64,000 nt of DNA from Amia ocellicauda (taxonomy: Eukaryota; Chordata; Actinopteri; Amiiformes; Amiidae), in the NCBI RefSeq assembly GCF_036373705.1, contig NC_089855.1, positions 35,209,219 through 35,273,218 of the forward strand, written 5' to 3'. Below, in pieces: positions 56,769-64,000 of this stretch. Position 1 is the first letter of the stretch. Each line of letters begins with the position of its first letter. Under the pieces are notes generated by a model. It saw only the letters and a program-made list of their open reading frames with translations, made no database searches and had not been told where the DNA came from. Position numbers and translations under genes: made by a program.

Positions 56769-57075
56769 CAGGGCTGCAACAACTTAGTGGTAACGTTGAT
56801 TATTAAAATCTACTAAAATCTTAAAATGTAATGATTCGTCGATTAGTTCGGTCTACCTGGTGCGCAGCTACTAAAACAGAACCTTGAGAGATGGCGGAGG
56901 CAGCAGCTACATCCATGGAAAGTATAGGAGCACTTTAAATTGAATTTGCACTGAAGACAGTTTGCTGCAACATGTGCAAAGCTGAAGTCACATGGCACGA
57001 GCACGACAATGATGCAGAGCACTGAAGGATGGAGATGCTCAGCTGGTGCAGGCTGCTGCTTCTGGATCTGAAAAG
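56769..57075 (+). mobile_element. hAT terminus with BED-finger remnant
   Basis: CAGGGCTGCAACAACTTAG at 56769 resembles the terminus of ZBED-type hAT elements. An ATG at 56891 (MAEAAATSMES) is soon followed by a stop. A later frame reads VCCNMCKAEVTWHEHDND, a CX2C...HX-H pattern like the N-terminal BED zinc finger of such transposases. The rest of the transposase and the other end are missing. Confidence 0.45.
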
Positions 57076-57686
57076 TTGTCCGTCAAGGATATTGCACATT
57101 GGATCTGTTTAAACCGCACAAAGTACTCAGCCTTTCCCTTTACTTAAACTCGTGTGCGTCTCGCAAGCTACGCCTGTTTCTTTACCTCCTCAACTACATT
57201 ATTATACATTTTATTTATTTATTTATTTTATACCCACGTGCTACACTTAAGCAACAGTCAAAATAGACACAACAAAATAAGCAAGAAAACAAGCAGCTAG
57301 GTTAGCCAATAAAGGAGAGCAAGCAATACAAATCTTAAAAGATTAAGACTTGTAACTAACCGAGATCCTTAATTTTGTTTTTCAAAAAGTGATTTGTAAG
57401 ACATTCCTTTAAATGTGTAGGGTGCTCCTCAGAGCCTCTGGAAGTGTGTTGCACAGCAGTGGCACTTTATACTATTATTAAACTGGTGCCATACATATTT
57501 AATTCAAAATGAAATATATATAATAAAAGATACAACTAATGGAAAACATTTGAGTTTCATTTTGAGTTTGCAACGGTGCTGCTGTTCTCCCAAAGTGCTG
57601 TATATGACCCCCCCCAACACACTGCACGTCGCTAAATGTGAGATTGGAATCCCATAGATTGAGTGTTTATCAATATTAGTATTGTA
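57076..57686. other. Intergenic, no supported feature
   Basis: AT-rich; only a short (TTTA)n run near 57208-57230 stands out. Confidence 0.5.
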
Positions 57687-59219
57687 CACTGCTCAGAAAA
57701 ATTAAGGGAACACTTAAATCACACATTGGATCTCGATGAACGAAATATATTAAATTTCAAAATCTTTACTGTACATTGTGTAATTTGTTGAGAACAAAAT
57801 GATGTAACAATGGTCAATGGAAACCAAAATCACCAACCAATTGATGGCTGGATTCAAACTCACACTGAAAATCAAAGTGAACAATTGAAATTATAGCCTG
57901 TTCCAACTTTCGTGATTTTCATCACGGCAACTCATAATGTGACTCAGTAGTGTGTATGGCCCCCACGTGCCTGTATGCACTCCCGACAATGTCTGGGCAT
58001 GCTCCTGATGAGGCGGATGGTGTCCTGGGCTATCTCCTCCCAGACCTGGATCAGGGCATCAGTGAGCTCCTGGACAGTCTGTGGCGCTACTTGGCAGCGT
58101 CGGATGCACTGATACATAACCTCCCAAAGGTTCTCAATTGGATTCAGGTCTGGGGAACGTGAGGGCCAATCAATGACATCAATGTCTTCGTCATCCAGGA
58201 ACTGCCTACACACTCTGACCACATGAGGCCGGGCATTGTCCTGCACCAGGAGGAACCCAGGGCCCACTGTACCAGCGTAAGGTCAGGATACCGTTGGTTA
58301 GCATGTGGAGGTCTGTGCAACCCTCCAAGGATATGCCTCCCCTGACCACCACTGACCCACCACCAAACCGGTCATGCCGGATGATGTTGCAGGCAGCATA
58401 ACTTTCGCCATGGTGTCTCCAGACTCTTTCACGTCTGTCACAAGTGCTCAGTGTGAACCGGCTCTCATCTGTGAAGAGAACAGGGTGCCAATGGCGGACC
58501 TGCCAATTCTGGTGTTCTCTGGCAAATGCCAATCAAGCTGCATGGTGTTGGGCTGTGAGCACAGGTCCCACTAGAGGACGTCGGGCCCTCATTACACCCT
58601 CATGGTGTCTGTTTCTGGCAGTTTGGTCAGAAACATGCACACCAGTAGCCTGCTGGAGGTCATTTTGTAGGGCTCTGGCAGTGCTCCTCCTGTTCCTCCT
58701 CGCACAAAGGAGCAGATACCAGTCCTGCTGCTGGGTTGATGCCCTTCTACGGCCCTATCCAGCTCTCCTCGTGTAACAGCCCGTCTCTTGGTATCTCCTC
58801 CACGCTCTTGAGACTATACTGGGAGACACAGCAAACCTTATTGTGACGGCACATATGTATTTGCCATCCTGGAGGAGCTGGACTACCTGTGCAACCTGAA
58901 TGGGCTGCAGGTACCGCCTCATGCTACCAGTAGTGACAAGGACACTAACAAAATGCAAAACTAGAGAAGAATCAGTCAGGAAGGATAAGGAGAGAGCAAT
59001 TGTCTGTGGCCACCACCTGCAAAACCATTCCCTTTTTGAGGGTTGTCTTGCTGTTGCCTCTCCAGTGCACCTGTTGTCACTTTCATTTGCACCAAAACAG
59101 GTGACATTGATTCACAATCGCTTAGGCTTCTTAACTGGACAGATTGATATCACTGAAGTTTAATTGACTTGGTGTTATACTGTGATGATTACGTGTTCCC
59201 TTAATTTTTTTGAGCAGTG
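57687..59219 (-). mobile_element. Tc1-like element, DD34E type, copy B
   Basis: A 1533-bp element with the same ends as copy A (CACTGCTCAGAAAAATTAAG at left; TTAATTTTTTTGAGCAGTG at right), TA on both sides (57685-57686 and 59220-59221), and the transposase on the minus strand. It is very close to copy A in length and sequence. Confidence 0.93.
57944..58922 (-). pseudogene. Broken Tc1 transposase (DD34E), copy B
   Basis: N-terminus [20 protein letters not shown] from 58922 with helix-turn-helix sequence. A premature stop (TAG where copy A has CAA) lies near 58757. The middle part ([12 protein letters not shown]) ends in a frame change near 58260-58300. The C-terminal part ([22 protein letters not shown], to ARGGHTHY) is intact and gives 34 residues between the second Asp and the Glu. 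The lesions differ from those of copy A. Confidence 0.87.
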
Positions 59220-59221
59220 TA

Positions 59222-59820
59222 TTTAATGTTGACATTTTAATACCATGATATAGTTGAAGTTTGATTAGGAGCAAATTCAGCAAACCTCTCTCTTCGGATC
59301 CTGTCCTGAGCCTGATGTGTTTTTGTACTTGTGATTCTTGGAACCTGTGGAGCTGTGGGAATCTTTTGTGAAAGTGTTTCCTTCACCTTTTTACAGCTTG
59401 TTCGCTTTATTTTGCTTTTTGAACTGCTTCAATTCACAACTCTTTTTGCTATCCTTTGAAGATGATGAAAGCTGTTTTTCACATTTTCTCTGTTCAAAAT
59501 AATGGACCATGATCTGAAGCCATATAATAGTTCTTCATGGGCATTTCCAGTCAGAGGGAAGCAGCCCATCATTGTTGACTGGTCAGTTGTCCAGCCAATG
59601 GGTTATAACTAATCTGCATGTTTCCAGATTTAAAATCTGTCACATTCCTTTACCAAAACATTTGGAAAGCACTCCTGTTGAGATAGAGTGTCCTGGTCTG
59701 CCTTGTGTCCTGAACAGGCTCTCACCTCCTTGACATTAGTTGATAATTAATGATAACACGAAGGGTTAGCTTCAGGGATTCATCATCTTTTTGCAGAAAG
59801 AAAAACTACAAGGAAATTGC

Positions 59821-59871
<51 letters not shown>

Positions 59872-60640
59872 CTTGAATTAAAATCCCAAAATATTTTTTT
59901 TTACTTCATAAAATAATTGTATGACGCTACAGCACATACCTGGAAGTTAAATGTATTATGTTTCACTTCTTAGCTCATTTGTACAAGGATGTATGCTTAT
60001 TGTATATTGTATTTAGTACCGATTATATTTACTACACTTTGTAATGCTTTCTTGTGAAAACTGTAAGGGGGTCTGCTGTGATATAAATATTACAGTGCAA
60101 TATTTGTGGGATGGCACATTATGAGCTCTATCAGCTGGTTTCACTAGTCTTGGACTACTCTATCTAAAATAGCATCCATCATCCCTTCCCTTACTTTGCG
60201 ATCAAATTCATTAATGTTCACCAAACCATTAAATGCAAGAGCTGAGTAGAATAAATAAAGACATCAGAAAAATCTAACCAACTCTGCCATATACTAATAC
60301 TTTTTCAAAAGTAAAAACACATTTGTCAAACCTGTCAATCTTTGCTGCTTGATTCCAACTGGAACAGTCCCAACAAAGGATAACGTTTTCTGCTCTGTAA
60401 AACAATTCTACAACACATTCTGTGTAACTGTTTATTCAAGTCATATTTTTAATTATTATAGTTCTGCTAAATTGGGGCAATTACTGGAAAACAAACAAAG
60501 GAAAAGTCAATAATTGAACACAATACTGAAAAAATCCTGCTTGGATTATAATTTTTTGTTTTCTCCGCCCATTTCACATTGTTTGATTTAGATGCCCCAT
60601 GTAAATACCTGCTTTCATGGACCTCCATTAAAACATGTCT
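59222..60640. other. Intergenic, mostly featureless
   Basis: Contains an (AG)n run at about 59825-59868 and an unassigned minus-strand open stretch at about 59440-59620 (see findings). Nothing else was recognised. Confidence 0.45.
59825..59868. repeat. (AG)n microsatellite
   Basis: An uninterrupted purine-only AG repeat on the plus strand. Confidence 0.95.
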
Positions 60641-60649
60641 TTGACACCC

Positions 60650-60867
60650 CTACCTAAAATAACATTGATAAAAGTAAATACTTATTTCCCTCATTAACAT
60701 GCAAATCAATTTATAACTTTTTTGAAATGCTTTTTTATTAAAAATTGTGTTTTTATTCTGTCTCTCACTGTTAAAATACACCTACCATTAAAATTATAGA
60801 CTGATCATTTCTTTGTCAGTGGGCAAACGTACAAAATCAGCAGGGGATCAAATACTTTTTTCCCCCA

Positions 60868-60870
<3 letters not shown>
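60650..60870. mobile_element. Tc1-like element, one end only
   Basis: It ends AAATACTTTTTTCCCCCAGTG at 60870, followed by TA, a familiar fish Tc1 terminus. It is preceded by matching subterminal sequence (CATTTCTTTGTCAGTGGGCA). No transposase or opposite end is present. It abuts a long (TA)n run. Confidence 0.65.
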
Positions 60871-60947
<77 letters not shown>

Positions 60948-60975
60948 TATTTTTATTTATTTATTTATTTATTTT
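60871..60975. repeat. (TA)n then T/(TTTA)n repeat
   Basis: About 70 bp of TA directly following the Tc1 end, then a T run and a TTTA repeat. Confidence 0.93.
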
Positions 60976-61336
60976 AATCATTAGTAACCTTATAGAAACA
61001 TCTTAGTTAATAAATATAATTCCAGTGTTTGAGTTTATCACTCCTGTAAGAAACAAAAGCTCACACACTCACAAAGTATACGAACAGTATAAACCCTTTC
61101 CTGGAATGGAATGGAACTTGCACAGAATAGTTATAAATTGACAGGGTACAAAAAAAGATGTTATGCTCTGGGCCTTTGGAGTTGGCTTCATACACCAGAG
61201 CCAACTCTATGCAAGGTGTCTGGTTTACAAATTTAATGTACCACACACAATACTTTACACTTTTACAGTATATGCATTTGTAATCAGCGGAGTGGCAAAT
61301 TTGACACACCCTTGGCCTTAACTCAGTTCAGATAAA

Positions 61337-61343
<7 letters not shown>
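60976..61343. other. Intergenic, no supported feature
   Basis: No coding or repeat signal recognised on either strand. Confidence 0.5.
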
Positions 61344-61373
<30 letters not shown>

Positions 61374-61376
<3 letters not shown>

Positions 61377-62580
61377 TCACCTAAAGGATTATTAGGAACA
61401 CCATACTAATACTGTGTTTGACCCCCTTTCGCCTTCAGAACTGCCTTAATTCTACGTGGCATTGATTCAACAAGGTGCTGAAAGCATTCTTTAGAAATGT
61501 TGGCCCATATTGATAGGATAGCATCTTGCAGTTGATGGAGATTTGTGGGTACGAAGCTCCCGTTCCACCACATCCCAAAGATGCTCTATTGGGTTGAGAT
61601 CTGGTGACTGTGGGGGCCAGTTTAGTACAGTAAACTCATTGTCATGTTCAAGAAACCAATTTGAAATGATTCGACCTTTGTGACATGGTGCATTATCCTG
61701 CTGGAAGTAGCCATCAGAGGATGGGTACATGGTGGTCATAAAGGGATGGACATGGTCAGAAACAATGCTCAGGTAGGCCGTGGCATTTAAACGATGCCCA
61801 ATTGGCACTAAGGGGCCTAAAGTGTGCCAAGAAAACATCCCCCACACCATTACACCACCACCACCAGCCTGCACAGTGGTAACAAGGCATGATGGATCCA
61901 TGTTCTCATTCTGTTTACGCCAAATTCTGACTCTGCCATCTGAATGTCTCAACAGAAATCGAGATTCATCAGACCAGGCAACATTTTTCCAGTCTTCAAC
62001 TGTCCAATTTTAGTGAGCTTGTGCAAATTGTAGCCTCTTTTTCCTATTTGTAGTGGAGATGAGTGGTACCCGGTGAGGTCTTCTGCTGTTGTAGCCCATC
62101 CGCCTCAAGGTTGTACGTGTTGTGGCTTCACAAATGCTTTGCTGCATACCTCGGTTGTAACGAGTGGTTATTTCAGTCAAAGTTGCTCTTCTATCAGCTT
62201 GAATCAGTCGGTCCATTCTCCTCTGACCTCTAGCATCAACAAGGCATTTTCACCCACAGGACTGCCGCATACTGGATGTTTTTCCCTTTTCACACCATTC
62301 TTTGTAAACCCTAGAAATGGTTGTGCGTGAAAATCCCAGTAACTGAGCAGATTGTGAAATACTCAGACCGGCCCGTCTGGCACCAACAACCATGCCACGC
62401 TCAAAATTGCTTAAATCACCTTTCTTTCCCATTCAGACATTCAGTTTGGAGTTCAGGAGATTGTCTTGACCAGGACCACACCCCTAAATGCATTGAAGCA
62501 ACTGCCATGTGATTGGTTGGTTAGATAATTGCATTAATGAGAAATTGAACAGGTGTTCCTAATAATCCTTTAGGTGAGTG
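61374..62580 (-). mobile_element. Tc1/mariner DD36E element, broken copy 2
   Basis: A 1207-bp copy of the element at 8262-9482 with the same ends, inverted relative to it. Both sides are TA repeats (about 61344-61373 and 62581-62602). Transposase is on the minus strand and dead. Confidence 0.95.
61406..62432 (-). pseudogene. DD36E transposase pseudogene
   Basis: Aligns end to end with the intact 346-aa gene at 8410-9450. Three lesions are visible: CGA to TGA at 62252-62250, CAA to TAA at 62012-62010, and a net 14-nt loss near 61550 that shifts the frame just after the catalytic Glu motif SPDLNPIEHLW. The catalytic Asp motifs survive. The mild damage implies a young copy. Confidence 0.92.
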
Positions 62581-62602
62581 TATATATATATATATATATA
62601 TA

Positions 62603-63502
62603 TACCAATCAGCCATAACTTTTTGACCACTGAGAGGTGAAGTGAATAACACTGATAATCTCGTTATCATGGCACCTGTCAGTGGGTGGGATATATTAGG
62701 CAGCAAGTGAACATTTTGTCCTCAAAGTTGATGTGTTAGAAGTAGGAAGAATGGGCAAGCATAAGGATCTGAGCGACTTTGACAAGGGCCAAATTGTGAT
62801 GGCTAGATGACTGGGTCAGAGTATCTCCAATACTGCAGCTCTTGTGGGGTGTTCCCGGTCTGCAGTGGTCAGTACCTATCAAAAGTGGTCCAAGGAAGGA
62901 AAAGTGGTGAACCGGCGACAGGGTCATGGGCGGCCAAGGCTCATTGATGCACGTGGGGAGCGAAGGCTGGCCCGTGTGGTCCGATCCAACAGATGAGCTA
63001 CTGTAGCTCAAATTGCTGAAAAAGTGAATGCTGGTTCTGATAGAAAGGTGTCAGAACACACAGTGCATCGCAGTTTGTTGCGTATGGGGCTGCGTAGCCG
63101 CAGACCAGTCAGGGTGCCCATGCTGACCTCTGTCCACTACAGAAAGCGCCTACAATGGGCACGTGAGCACCAGAACTGGATCACGGAACAATGGAAGAAG
63201 GTGGCCTGGTCTGATGAATCACAAGTTCAAGGTGTTGACTTGGCCTCCAAATTCCCCAGATCTCAATCCAATCGAGCATCTGTGGGATGTGTTGGCCAAA
63301 CAAGTCCGATCCATGGAGGCCCCACCTCGCAACTTATGGGACTTAAAGGATCTGCTGCTAACGTCTTGGTGCCAGATACCACAGCACACCTTCAGAGGTC
63401 TAGTGGAGTCCATGCCTTGATGGGTCAGGGCTGTTTTGGCGGCAAAAGGGGGACCTACACAATATTAGGTAGGTGGTCATAATGTTATGACTGATCGGTG
63501 TA
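62603..63502 (+). mobile_element. Third Tc1-like family, internally deleted copy
   Basis: Starts TACCAATCAGCCATAAC and ends GTTATGACTGATCGGTGTA, imperfect inverted ends, inside TA-rich flanks. About 900 bp, several hundred short of a complete Tc1. It lies between DD36E copies 2 and 3. Confidence 0.85.
62751..63468 (+). pseudogene. Deleted Tc1 transposase
   Basis: Starts at ATG 62751 ([19 protein letters not shown]). In-frame TGA at 62808-62810 and 62994-62996, both where CGA is expected from context. The first catalytic motif is intact (KKVAWSDES at about 63200-63222). A deletion then removes the region with the second Asp and fuses, in another frame, to FPRSQ/SPDLNPIEHLWDV and the C-terminus ending TAG at 63468. 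Confidence 0.85.
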
Positions 63503-63526
63503 TATTTGAACTATACCTATTTATCG

Positions 63527-63564
<38 letters not shown>

Positions 63565-63588
63565 CGATAAATAGGTATAGTTCAAATA
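63503..63588. repeat. Perfect 86-bp palindrome centred on (TA)n
   Basis: The left side begins TATTTGAACTATACC, and the right side ends in its exact reverse complement, with a TA repeat as centre. It starts directly at the TA that ends the Tc1 element at 62603-63502. Confidence 0.95.
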
Positions 63589-63895
63589 ACTCAGTGCACT
63601 TTGTATCAAATTGAAGGGTCTAACTTTATATAAATAGGGTTATTATAAAAGTAACATGCACCAAATGTGGTAAACTCTCATCATCCTATTTATGTCCCTA
63701 TATATAAACATATAGGAAGCTATCAAATGGATCCCAAGAAATTAAAAAAGACCTAGAGGATTACATAAAAGAATAAAAAACTGCAGGCATGACAGAAAGA
63801 GGAAGCTAATGATGGAAGAAAGTGGAAACATCTTGGGGAGACCTTCATCCAGCAGTGGATCTATATAGGCTGCTGCTGATGTATATCTACATATA
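63589..63895. other. Intergenic, no supported feature
   Basis: Short spacer between the palindrome and DD36E copy 3. Nothing recognised. Confidence 0.5.
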
Positions 63896-64000
63896 CACTC
63901 ACCTAAAGGATTATTAGGAACACCTGTTCAATTTCTCATTAATGCAATTATCTAACCAACTAATCACATGGCAGTTGCTTCAATGCATTTAGGGGTGTGG
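63896..64000 (+). mobile_element. Tc1/mariner DD36E element, copy 3 (5' end, cut by window)
   Basis: CACTCACCTAAAGGATTATT after TA at 63894-63895. The following 105 bp are nearly identical to the first 105 bp of the intact element at 8262. The transposase would begin about 45 bp beyond the window edge. Confidence 0.95.

Overview
The window looks like nuclear DNA of a ray-finned fish. Three multi-exon vertebrate genes lie on the plus strand, in AT-rich sequence full of Tc1, hAT, L2, DIRS and Tx1-like elements typical of fish genomes. The species cannot be told from the sequence. There is no prokaryotic, viral or CRISPR-type system, and no tRNA or rRNA gene.

Genes: POGLUT2/KDELC1 (5819-27558, 10 coding exons, 514 aa) is followed head-to-tail by TEX30 (29346-32157, 5 coding exons, 222 aa) and NEPRO (33122-38729, 9 coding exons, 503 aa). 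All exon phases join in frame and both protein ends of each gene are present. As I recall, POGLUT2-TEX30 adjacency in one orientation is also found in human. POGLUT2 adds O-glucose to EGF repeats in the ER, TEX30 is an alpha/beta-hydrolase-like protein, and NEPRO is a nucleolar RNase P/MRP-associated protein. They share no obvious pathway. Two unusual splice features stand out: a GC-AG last intron in POGLUT2 and a U12-type intron in NEPRO.

0-5.3 kb holds an L2 3' end, a non-autonomous hAT element and a Tc1 end. POGLUT2 introns carry an intact DD36E Tc1/mariner element (8262-9482), a decayed DD34E Tc1 (16091-17631) and a 108-bp-arm hairpin (12719-12950). TEX30 introns carry a 142-bp TIR element and a tRNA-derived SINE with an L2-like tail.

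38.8-64 kb has no recognised host gene. It holds a long-TIR non-autonomous element, a broken ZMYM1-like hAT transposase, and a nested stack (45.1-56.5 kb): a hAT end, a DIRS retrotransposon inserted next to it, and inside the DIRS both a near-complete Tx1-like LINE and a solo LTR. After this come a second hAT end, a second DD34E Tc1, a Tc1 end, a broken DD36E copy, a broken third-family Tc1, a perfect 86-bp palindrome and the start of a third DD36E copy. Several element genes carry in-frame TGA where related copies or context suggest CGA, as expected of CpG decay.
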